A DNA stretch of 64,000 bases from Aestuariimicrobium sp. p3-SID1156 (GTDB lineage Bacteria > Actinomycetota > Actinomycetes > Propionibacteriales > Propionibacteriaceae), in NCBI RefSeq assembly GCF_025144225.1, contig NZ_JALXXB010000012.1:1-64000 (forward strand), given 5' to 3'. Shown one piece after another: positions 21,014 to 27,814 of the stretch. The notes beneath the pieces are model-generated. The model ran no database searches, was not told the origin of the DNA, and worked only from the letters and a program-made list of their open reading frames with translations. Positions within the stretch are counted from its first letter, which is position 1, and each line of letters begins with the position of its first letter. The translations under genes were made by a program, and so were the position numbers.

Positions 21014-21052
21014 CGGATCGGGCTCTGGTGTCGCACACCGGAGCCCGATCCG
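21014..21052 (+). terminator. Strong terminator between the two barrel genes
   Basis: CGGATCGGGCTC and GAGCCCGATCCG pair around a TGGTGTCGCACACCG loop that itself pairs. It ends the transcript of the first barrel gene, so the riboswitch downstream governs only the second. TACATT at 21054-21059, directly after the hairpin, may be the -10 box of the riboswitch transcript. Confidence 0.8.
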
Positions 21053-21065
21053 TTACATTTGGCCC

Positions 21066-21160
21066 TGCATGGACACGGAGGGGAATCCGGTGCAAACCCG
21101 GAACTGACCCGCAGCCGTGAGGGAGAAATCCCGAGTCGGAATGCCTTCGCGTCCATCGAC
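21066..21160 (+). promoter_or_regulatory. Cobalamin (adenosylcobalamin-type) riboswitch
   Basis: The closing stem pairs ATGGACACG (21069-) with CGCGTCCAT (to 21156). Inside are the conserved elements AATCCGGTGCAAACCCGGAACTG... (read in pieces: GGTGCAAA, CCGGAACTGACCCGC, AGCCGTGA at about 21084-21120) and the B12 box CGAGTCGGAATGCC at 21132-21145. The 120 bases between the aptamer and the GTG at 21280 include a CATGAC/GTCATG hairpin at about 21168-21184 and probably the expression platform. B12 would repress the barrel-DUF4430-ECF operon that follows. Confidence 0.92.
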
Positions 21161-21279
21161 CCTTGTGCATGACTTCCTGTCATGTCCGTCGTGGCCAGCG
21201 GACCGGGTCTGGAGCATTGAGTCTTCGGGAACCGTCGTTGGCATCGTGAACCGCCACAGGTTCCTGAAAGGACTCTGCC

Positions 21280-22413
21280 GTGTCTCTTCGTACTCGCCTC
21301 GCCGCTGCCGGGTTTGCGGTGGCGCTCGGCCTCGCCCCCTACGCTGCTCCCGCCCAGGCCACCGCACCCACGTTCGTGCTGCCGGCTGCCGGCTCGGTCT
21401 GTGCTGTCTCCAATGACAGCGCCCGCCAGGCCGCCGACTGGCTGGCCGCTTACTGGAAGGACCACAAGGCCCAGATCGGCGGGGGCCAGCTGGCTGACGC
21501 CATCATCGGCATGTCGGCCTCCGACAGCCACCCCGACGTGGTCGCTGAGATGGTCGCCAAGCTGAAGACCGAGGAGTACCCCACCTATGGTGCGGGACCG
21601 GCCGGCAAGTCCATCATCGCCGTTGCCGCCGCTGGTGAGGACCCGACGAACTTCGGCGGACGGAATCTGCTCACCCTCCTCAAGGATGCCGTTGCCGACG
21701 AAGGTCCGCAGAGCATCAACAACCTGCCGTACGTGATCCTGGGCTACCTCCGCACTGGTGAGAAGGTTCCGGCCGCGCTCATCGACCGGGCCGTCACCCT
21801 GCAGGACAAGGGCGGCTCCTGGGGATACGTCGAGAGCTGGAAGAACCCGCCGGCCTTCAAGACCGATCCCGACAGCTCCGGCGTCATGATCTCCGCGCTC
21901 GCGGGCCTGAAGCAGTCCGGCCAGGGTGGCGACAAGGTCTCCACCGCGCTGGACAAGGCGCTCACCTGGGCCAAGGGCGCCAAGACCCCCGGCGGCTACT
22001 GGGACAACTACTCCCCCGTCAACACCACCGCCATGATCCTGCAGGGCTACACCGCCGCCGGACGCACGGACGCAGACGCGCTGAAGTTCCTCCGCGCCCA
22101 GCAGAAGCTCACCGGCACCGGCGCGCTGTCCAATGTGCTGGACGGCAAGGAGTCCAACCTGATGGGCACCACCCAGGGCCTGGTCGCCCTGGCCGAGGAC
22201 AGCCTGCTCACGGTGACGCTCGACAAGGGCTGCGGCGCTCCATCGGAGCCCTCCTCCCCGGCCTCCAGCGCCGACCCCTCCCCCTCCGCGAGCCAGGGCC
22301 AGAGCACCGGTGGCCAGTCGAGCAGCCAGCAGTCCACTGGCGGCGCGTCCACGGCAACCGCCACCACCAGCACCGACAACGGCGGCCGGCCCATGCCGGA
22401 GACGGGTCGCTGA
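21280..22413 (+). CDS. Secreted alpha/alpha-barrel (prenyltransferase-like repeat) protein, intrinsic-factor-like, copy 2
   Basis: A 377-residue paralog of the previous gene and the first gene under the B12 riboswitch. It has a signal peptide (residues 1-27, APAQA), helical repeats including INNLPYVILGYLRTG, KGGSWGYVESW and GYWDNYSPVNTTAM (about 239-252), and exactly two mature cysteines, C41 and C318, bracketing the barrel as in copy 1. A 55-residue Ser/Gln/Thr linker leads to a terminal MPETGR, again with no membrane helix. The start is GTG with GAAAGGA upstream; the same sequence stands before copy 1, supporting tandem duplication. The stop overlaps the DUF4430 gene by one base (TGATG). 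Probable role: extracellular cobalamin-binding alpha-type domain; binding is inferred. Confidence 0.78.
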   Translation: MSLRTRLAAAGFAVALGLAPYAAPAQATAPTFVLPAAGSVCAVSNDSARQAADWLAAYWKDHKAQIGGGQLADAIIGMSASDSHPDVVAEMVAKLKTEEYPTYGAGPAGKSIIAVAAAGEDPTNFGGRNLLTLLKDAVADEGPQSINNLPYVILGYLRTGEKVPAALIDRAVTLQDKGGSWGYVESWKNPPAFKTDPDSSGVMISALAGLKQSGQGGDKVSTALDKALTWAKGAKTPGGYWDNYSPVNTTAMILQGYTAAGRTDADALKFLRAQQKLTGTGALSNVLDGKESNLMGTTQGLVALAEDSLLTVTLDKGCGAPSEPSSPASSADPSPSASQGQSTGGQSSSQQSTGGASTATATTSTDNGGRPMPETGR

Positions 22414-23471
22414 TGCGGTTCCTCCGAAGCCTTGTCGTCCTGACCATGCTGCTGGCCCCCGCCCTCGTGGCGGGGCCGGCGGCCACGTCGGCTACGGCGT
22501 CCCCGCTGCCTGGCGACCTCTCACAGCGGCTGCCCCTGGCTGGTGCCCGTGACTGCGTGTCCTCGGGCCGGGTCTACGTGCTGGCGGTCAACGAGAACGG
22601 CGGTGTCGTCGCGTCTGGCTGCACCAGCAGCTTCCGCAACGGCAAAGCTGCGCTGACCTCGGTGGCCAGCGTCACCGAGCGGGACCGCGACCCCGGCTTC
22701 GTGTGCCAGATCAACGGCTCCCCGAACGTCTGCTACGAGGGCAAGGACTTCAACGGCCCTGCCCAGAGCAAGTACTGGCAGTACTGGCAGGGGACCCCCG
22801 GGGGCAGCTGGTCCTACTCCAACTGGGGTTACATCCCCTATGAGCCCAAGCCGGGCTCGGTCGAGGGCTGGTGCTACGGACGCACCGGTGAGAGCTGCCC
22901 GGGGCTGTTGAACAACATCATCAACATCAAGGCGCTGAGCACCCAGCCGGAGCCGACGCCGACCCGCAAGCCGACCCGCAAGCCGGCCCCGAAGCCGACC
23001 CAGAAGGCGACCCAGAAGGCACAGCCGCCGGTGGTGGCCACGACCCGCCCGACCCAGCCGAAGGCCGCCACGACCCGGCAGGCACCCACCCAGCCGGCCA
23101 CGACACGATCCGCCACGACCCCGCCGGCCCGGTCGACCAGCAGCGCGCCGTCCACCCAGCACACCGCTCAGCGTTCGAGCCAGCAGCCGACCCCGACGGC
23201 ACCCAGCTCGGCGCGTCCCAGCACCAGCGCCTCGCAGTCGCCGAGCAGCCCGGCCACGGCGAGTGGCTCCCACTCCCCGGTGTCCAGCGAATCCGATAGC
23301 CAGTCGGCGCAGTCTTCGGGCAATCCGACCGCTGTCGAGACCGCCCCGGTCTCTTCTCCGCCCGGCGGGACCAACGGGACGCCCTGGGCAGCCATCGCCA
23401 CCGGCGGGCTCATCGCCTCCGCGGCAGCCGCCTTCGGCATCACCCGACTCCGGGGTCGATCCGAGGAGTGA
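22413..23471 (+). CDS. Membrane-anchored DUF4430 (transcobalamin C-terminal-like) protein
   Basis: A 352-residue surface protein. Residues 1-30 form a signal peptide. Residues about 45-165 form a small domain with six cysteines (48, 70, 98, 107, 154, 162) and the DUF4430-type pattern YWQYWQG at 121-127 followed by WSYSNWGYIPYEPKPGSV to 150. DUF4430 is the bacterial relative of the beta domain that caps the corrin ring in transcobalamin and intrinsic factor. A stalk of about 145 residues rich in Pro, Thr, Ser and Lys (KPTRKPAPKPTQKATQKA) follows, long enough to cross the cell wall. One membrane helix at about 322-343 ends in RLRGRSEE. Translation is coupled to copy 2 (TGATG) and overlaps the ECF T gene. 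Proposed role: the second half of a two-chain B12 receptor. Confidence 0.8.
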   Translation: MRFLRSLVVLTMLLAPALVAGPAATSATASPLPGDLSQRLPLAGARDCVSSGRVYVLAVNENGGVVASGCTSSFRNGKAALTSVASVTERDRDPGFVCQINGSPNVCYEGKDFNGPAQSKYWQYWQGTPGGSWSYSNWGYIPYEPKPGSVEGWCYGRTGESCPGLLNNIINIKALSTQPEPTPTRKPTRKPAPKPTQKATQKAQPPVVATTRPTQPKAATTRQAPTQPATTRSATTPPARSTSSAPSTQHTAQRSSQQPTPTAPSSARPSTSASQSPSSPATASGSHSPVSSESDSQSAQSSGNPTAVETAPVSSPPGGTNGTPWAAIATGGLIASAAAAFGITRLRGRSEE

Positions 23472-24652
23472 CCCGCACTGCACGTCGCCCCGGCCCTGAG
23501 CCGGGGCAGGGGCAGGACGCCGCCGCTGGGAGCGACCAGCTCAGCCACACCGCCCGCCGACCCGGCCCCAGCACCCACCCGTGGGCATGGTGGGGCTGGG
23601 CGATGGGCGCAGCCATGGCGGCCAGCACCTCCAACAATCCGCTGTTCCTCGGGCTCCTGCTCACCGCGGTGATCATGGTCGTCCTGAACCGGCGCACGGA
23701 CGCCCCCTGGGCGCGGGCGGTCGGCGCCTACCTGACCCTCGCGCTCATCGTGATCATCTTCCGGGTCGCGCTGATGGCCCTCCTGGGCGGTCGCCGCGAC
23801 GGTGTGGTGCTCTTCACCCTCCCTGAGATCCCGCTGCCGGCCTGGGCTGCCGGCATCCGCTTCGGGGGGCCCGTGACGGCCAATGCCCTGCTGGCGGCCG
23901 GCTATGACGGTCTCCGGCTGGCCAGCCTGATGGTCTGCATCGGCGCGGCGAACACTCTGGCCAACCCCCGCCAGGCCCTCAAGAGTGTCCCCGCCGCCCT
24001 CAACCAGCTCTCGGTCGCGGTCATCATCGCACTCGCCCTGGCCCCGCAGCTGGTTGAGTCCCTGCTGCGGATCCGTCGCGCGCGTCGCCTGCGCGGCGGC
24101 GCCGGAACCGGCTGGCGTGCGGTCAAGGCCGTTCTGGTGCCCGTCCTCGAGGACGCCCTGGACCGCTCGATGCGGCTGGCCGCGGCGATGGAGTCCCGTG
24201 GCTACGGCCGGGCGGTGGATTCCCGCGGCCAGGCCTGGCCGACCAGCCTCCTGCTCATCCTCTCGCTGTGCGGGCTGGTCTTCTCCACCTACGCCCTGCT
24301 GTCGATGCCGGAGCTGGGCAGGCTGCCGTGGGCGATCCTTGGGGCGTCCGTGGTGGGCGTGATGGCAGGCCTGCACCTGGCGGGCCGGTCGCACCGCAGC
24401 ACGCGTTATCGCCCCCATCGTTGGCGGCCCAACGACACGATTCTGGTCGCCCTCGGGGTGGGAGCAGCCGCGCTGGCCTTCTGGCTGCAGCAGGACCACT
24501 ACGCGGTGATGAACCCGCGCACCACCCCGCTGCAGTGGCCGCAGCTCCATGGGGCGATGCTGCTGGCCGTCGCCATGCTCGCCCTTCCGGCGTTCATCAC
24601 TCCCCCGCCGGCCACCCGAACCACCGCCCACAGGAAGAAGGCTGCCCGGTGA
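23468..24652 (+). CDS. Energy-coupling factor transporter transmembrane (T) protein
   Basis: The integral membrane scaffold of an ECF importer. The 394-residue protein has a soluble N-terminus of about 45 residues, then several hydrophobic helices. Two coupling motifs are seen: RIRRARRLRGG and AAMESRGYGRAVDSRG, the Ala/Ser-Arg-Gly signature with which CbiQ/EcfT proteins contact the ATPases. It starts with GTG overlapping the DUF4430 stop, and its own stop overlaps the ATPase start (GTGA). The riboswitch context makes it the T unit of a cobalamin importer (equivalent to the predicted CbrU). Confidence 0.88.
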   Translation: MTRTARRPGPEPGQGQDAAAGSDQLSHTARRPGPSTHPWAWWGWAMGAAMAASTSNNPLFLGLLLTAVIMVVLNRRTDAPWARAVGAYLTLALIVIIFRVALMALLGGRRDGVVLFTLPEIPLPAWAAGIRFGGPVTANALLAAGYDGLRLASLMVCIGAANTLANPRQALKSVPAALNQLSVAVIIALALAPQLVESLLRIRRARRLRGGAGTGWRAVKAVLVPVLEDALDRSMRLAAAMESRGYGRAVDSRGQAWPTSLLLILSLCGLVFSTYALLSMPELGRLPWAILGASVVGVMAGLHLAGRSHRSTRYRPHRWRPNDTILVALGVGAAALAFWLQQDHYAVMNPRTTPLQWPQLHGAMLLAVAMLALPAFITPPPATRTTAHRKKAAR

Positions 24653-26250
24653 TCACCTTCGACGACGTCACCATCAGCTACACCGAGTCCGCGCCGGTGC
24701 TGCGCAACGCCTCCTTCACCATCCGCGAGGGCGACCTGTGCGTGGTGGTCGGTCGCACCGGCAGCGGCAAGTCGACGATGCTGGGAGCGATCAACGGCCT
24801 GGTCCCCCACTTCACCGGCGGACACCTGTCCGGGGAGGTGCGCGTGGACGGCCGTTCGACCCGCCACCACCGCCCCCGCGACATGGCCGATGTCGTCGGC
24901 TACGTCGGACAGGACCCGATCACCGGTTTCGTCACCGATGTGGTCGAGGATGAGGTTGCCTACGGCATGGAACAGCTGGGCATTCCGCCCACCGCCATGC
25001 GCAAGCGCGTCGAGGAGACCCTGGACCTGATGGGCATCGCCGAGCTGCGCCGCCGCCCGCTGATGGCCCTGTCGGGCGGCCAGCAGCAGCGCGTGGCGAT
25101 CGCCTCGGTGCTGGCGGCCCAGCCGCGCGTGGTGGTGCTGGACGAGCCCACCTCGGCCCTCGACCCGACCGCCGCCCAGGACGTGCTGTCGGCGATCACC
25201 ACCCTGGTCCACGAGGTGGGCCTGACCGTTGTGCTCGCCGAGCACCGCCTCGAGCGTGTCATGCACGCCGCCGACTCGATGCTGTGGCTCACCGGTGATG
25301 GACGCGCGGAGCTGGGCGATCCGCGCGATGTGCTCGCGGTCGCGTCTGTGGTGCCGCCCCTGGCAGACCTGGCCCACAGCCTCGGGTGGGGACGCGTCCC
25401 CCTCAGCGTGCGGGAGGCCCGGCGCGAGGTGGCCGAGCTGGGCCTCGTGCCCCAGGTCACTCCCCCCACGACGCCGACCCCCGGTCCGGTCGCGGCCTGG
25501 GTCGAGAAGCTCACCGTCCGCTACGGCAGCACCGTCGCCCTCGACGAGGTCAGCCTGTCATTCCACTCCGGTCAGGTGACCGCACTGATGGGTCGCAATG
25601 GCGCTGGCAAGTCGACCCTGCTGTGGGCCATGCAGGGGGCCATCAGCGGGCGCGGACGCGTCGAGGTCGACGGTATGGACCCGCGCAAGACCAAGCCTGC
25701 CGAGGTCCGCACCCACATCGCCCTGGTACCGCAGACCCCCGGCGACCTGCTCTACCTGCCCACTGTCGCCGAGGAGTGCGAGCAGGCCGACCGCGAATCG
25801 GAGGCACCGGCCGGGTCGACGCGGGCCCTGCTCGACGAGCTCGGCCTGGCGCTCGACCCGCACGCCAACCCCCGCGACCTGTCCGAGGGGCAGCGACTCG
25901 GGCTGGTGCTGGCGATCCAGCTGGTCGCCAACCCTCGCGTCCTGCTGCTGGACGAGCCCACCCGCGGCCTGGACTACTCGATGAAGCACCAGCTGACCGG
26001 CATCCTCCAGCGCCTCGCAACACAGGGCACCTGCATCCTGGTCAGCACCCACGACGTGGAGTTCGCCGCCGCCAGTTCCACCCGAACGGTGGTGCTGGGC
26101 GATGGTGAGGTGGTCGCCGATGGTCCGACGCGCGAGGTCTGCACCAGCTCGCCGGCCTTCTCCCCGCAGGTGGCGAAGGTCTTCTTCCCCCACCCCGTGC
26201 TGACCACGGCAGATCTCACCGACGCTGGGCTGGGGGTGGCCCGTGGCTGA
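24649..26250 (+). CDS. Fused ECF transporter ATPase (two ABC domains)
   Basis: Hydrolyses ATP to drive the ECF importer. The 533-residue chain holds two ABC domains. Domain 1 has Walker A GRTGSGKST at 35-43, signature LSGGQQQRVAIA and Walker B VVVLDEPTSALDP. Domain 2 has Walker A GRNGAGKST at 315-323, a degenerate signature LSEGQRLGLVLA and Walker B VLLLDEPTRGLD near 431. Fusion of EcfA and EcfA' is common in actinobacteria (the CbrV type). The true start is GTG at 24649, overlapping the T-gene stop; the longer open frame upstream is a shadow. The altered second signature suggests the two ATP sites are not equal. Confidence 0.93.
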   Translation: MITFDDVTISYTESAPVLRNASFTIREGDLCVVVGRTGSGKSTMLGAINGLVPHFTGGHLSGEVRVDGRSTRHHRPRDMADVVGYVGQDPITGFVTDVVEDEVAYGMEQLGIPPTAMRKRVEETLDLMGIAELRRRPLMALSGGQQQRVAIASVLAAQPRVVVLDEPTSALDPTAAQDVLSAITTLVHEVGLTVVLAEHRLERVMHAADSMLWLTGDGRAELGDPRDVLAVASVVPPLADLAHSLGWGRVPLSVREARREVAELGLVPQVTPPTTPTPGPVAAWVEKLTVRYGSTVALDEVSLSFHSGQVTALMGRNGAGKSTLLWAMQGAISGRGRVEVDGMDPRKTKPAEVRTHIALVPQTPGDLLYLPTVAEECEQADRESEAPAGSTRALLDELGLALDPHANPRDLSEGQRLGLVLAIQLVANPRVLLLDEPTRGLDYSMKHQLTGILQRLATQGTCILVSTHDVEFAAASSTRTVVLGDGEVVADGPTREVCTSSPAFSPQVAKVFFPHPVLTTADLTDAGLGVARG

Positions 26251-27043
26251 GCCGACGAACGGGCTGGACGTGCGTCCGGCTCCGGCGCTGCGCCTGTCCA
26301 CCCGCTCGGTGGTGATGCTGGTGGTCTCCGCGCTGATGTGCGTGGTCGTCTTCGGCTGGCCGCTACTGATGGCCCCGGGCTCCGACCTGTCCACCAATGA
26401 GCTGGCGCCGATGCTGCTGGTGCTGGTGGTCCCGCTGCTACTGGCGGTGGTCAGCGCGCAGATCGCTGGCGACCAGACCGATGTGAAGGCGCTGGCGCTG
26501 CTGGGGGTGATGTCGGCCGTAGTGGCGGCCGTGCGTCCGCTGGGGGCGGGAACCGCCGGGATCGAGACCGTCTTCCTCCCGATCCTGCTGTCCGGGCGCG
26601 TCTTCGGGCCCGGCTTCGGCTTCGTGCTGGGCAATACCGGTCTGTTCGCCTCGGCGCTGATCACCGCCGGCGTCGGGCCCTGGCTGCCCTACCAGATGCT
26701 CGCCGCCGGCTTCCTCGGCCTGCTGGCCGGCCTGCTGCCCCCGCTGCGCGGCCGCGCAGAGATCCTGATGCTCGTGGTGATGGCCTTCTTCACCAGCTTC
26801 CTCTACGGCTGGATGATGGACTTCTCCTACTGGCCCTTTGCCGTGGGGCAGGACTCGCAGATCTCCTACCAGCCGGGAGCGCCCGCCCTGGAGAACCTGC
26901 ACCGCTTCGTGCTGTTCAACGTCGCCACCTCGATGGGCTGGAACCTGGGACGCGCGCTGACCACGGCCGTGCTGCTGGTCATCCTCGGCCCGCCGCTGCT
27001 GAGAATCCTGCGCCGCGCCGCGCGCAGGGCGTCCTTCAGCTGA
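26243..27043 (+). CDS. ECF transporter substrate-binding (S) component, predicted cobalamin-specific
   Basis: A 266-residue membrane protein with about six hydrophobic helices and short loops, last in the B12-riboswitch operon. Family-type features include the SGRVFGPGFGFVLGNTGLF loop and GPWLPYQMLAAGFLGLLAG, as in S components of the CbrT kind. S components bind the vitamin and dictate specificity; specificity for cobalamin is inferred from the riboswitch and the neighbouring DUF4430 gene. The start is GTG at 26243, inside the ATPase end. The C-terminal RRAARRASFS is basic and cytoplasmic. Confidence 0.82.
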   Translation: MAEPTNGLDVRPAPALRLSTRSVVMLVVSALMCVVVFGWPLLMAPGSDLSTNELAPMLLVLVVPLLLAVVSAQIAGDQTDVKALALLGVMSAVVAAVRPLGAGTAGIETVFLPILLSGRVFGPGFGFVLGNTGLFASALITAGVGPWLPYQMLAAGFLGLLAGLLPPLRGRAEILMLVVMAFFTSFLYGWMMDFSYWPFAVGQDSQISYQPGAPALENLHRFVLFNVATSMGWNLGRALTTAVLLVILGPPLLRILRRAARRASFS

Positions 27044-27150
27044 TCGATCTGGTCCATCCGCTGCGACTCTTGGACCAACCCAATAGGCTCGTGACACAAG
27101 CATCATCCGCTGTTCGCCCGCAATCGGCGGGCGCTGACGAAAGGCTGACT

Positions 27151-27768
27151 GTGGCTGTCTACACGCTGCCCGACCTCCCCTACGACTACGGCGCACTCGC
27201 CCCCCACATCGCTCCCGAGATCCTGGAGCTGCACCACGACAAGCACCACAAGGCCTACGTGGACGGCGCCAACAAGGCGCTGGACCAGATGGCCGAGGCT
27301 CGCGAGAAGGGCGACTTCGCCGCGATCAACAAGCTGGAGAAGGACCTGGCCTTCAACCTCGGTGGCCACATCAACCACTCCGTGTTCTGGAAGAACATGT
27401 CCCCCGACGGTGGTGGCCAGCCCGAGGGTGAGGTCGCCGCTGCGCTGACCGAGTTCTTCGGTGGCTTCGAGGGCTTCCAGAAGCAGTTCAACGAGTCTGC
27501 CAAGGGCCTGCAGGGCTCCGGCTGGTCCATGCTCGTCTGGGACGTCCTGGGCCAGCGCCTCAACATCAACCAGCTCTTCGACCAGCAGGGCAACCTGCCG
27601 GCCGGCCAGATCCCGCTGCTGCAGCTGGACATGTGGGAGCACGCCTTCTACCTGCAGTACAAGAACGTCAAGGCTGACTACGTTGACGCCTGGTGGAATG
27701 TCGTCAACTGGGCCGACGTCGCTGAGCGCCTCACCCGCGCCCGCGGCACCCAGGGCCTGATCGCCTGA
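27151..27768 (+). CDS. sodA: Superoxide dismutase (Fe/Mn family)
   Basis: Converts superoxide to oxygen and peroxide. The 205-residue protein begins MAVYTLPDLPYDYGAL from a GTG at 27151 with AAAGG upstream; the frame is open further left but that part is unlike the family. Metal-ligand segments are LELHHDKHHKAYVDG, GGHINHSVFWKNM and DMWEHAFYLQYKN. Propionibacterial enzymes of this type can use iron or manganese. The last 27 codons have a decayed copy at 29229-29303. Confidence 0.96.
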   Translation: MAVYTLPDLPYDYGALAPHIAPEILELHHDKHHKAYVDGANKALDQMAEAREKGDFAAINKLEKDLAFNLGGHINHSVFWKNMSPDGGGQPEGEVAAALTEFFGGFEGFQKQFNESAKGLQGSGWSMLVWDVLGQRLNINQLFDQQGNLPAGQIPLLQLDMWEHAFYLQYKNVKADYVDAWWNVVNWADVAERLTRARGTQGLIA

Positions 27769-27783
27769 CGCTTCCCACCCAGC

Positions 27784-27814
27784 AATGACGCCCCCTCACC
27801 TGAGGGGGCGTCAT
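27784..27814. terminator. Bidirectional terminator between sodA and the serine hydrolase
   Basis: AATGACGCCCCCTCA and its complement TGAGGGGGCGTCATT form a near-perfect stem with almost no loop. It serves sodA from the left and the convergent hydrolase gene from the right. Confidence 0.85.

Noticed and set aside
19880..21052. Terpene cyclase or prenyltransferase for natural-product synthesis
   Set aside because: The protein is secreted, lacks the DxDD-type catalytic motifs, has a bracketing cysteine pair and lies next to a B12-riboswitch operon, so a binding role fits better.
22927..23340. Repeat-like Thr/Pro-rich DNA considered as a CRISPR or minisatellite array
   Set aside because: The repeats are irregular and encode the stalk of the DUF4430 protein; no constant repeat-spacer pattern exists.
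24268..24648. Apparent N-terminal extension of the fused ECF ATPase
   Set aside because: Overlaps the T-component gene; the GTG at 24649 overlaps the stop of that gene and begins exactly with the ABC fold.
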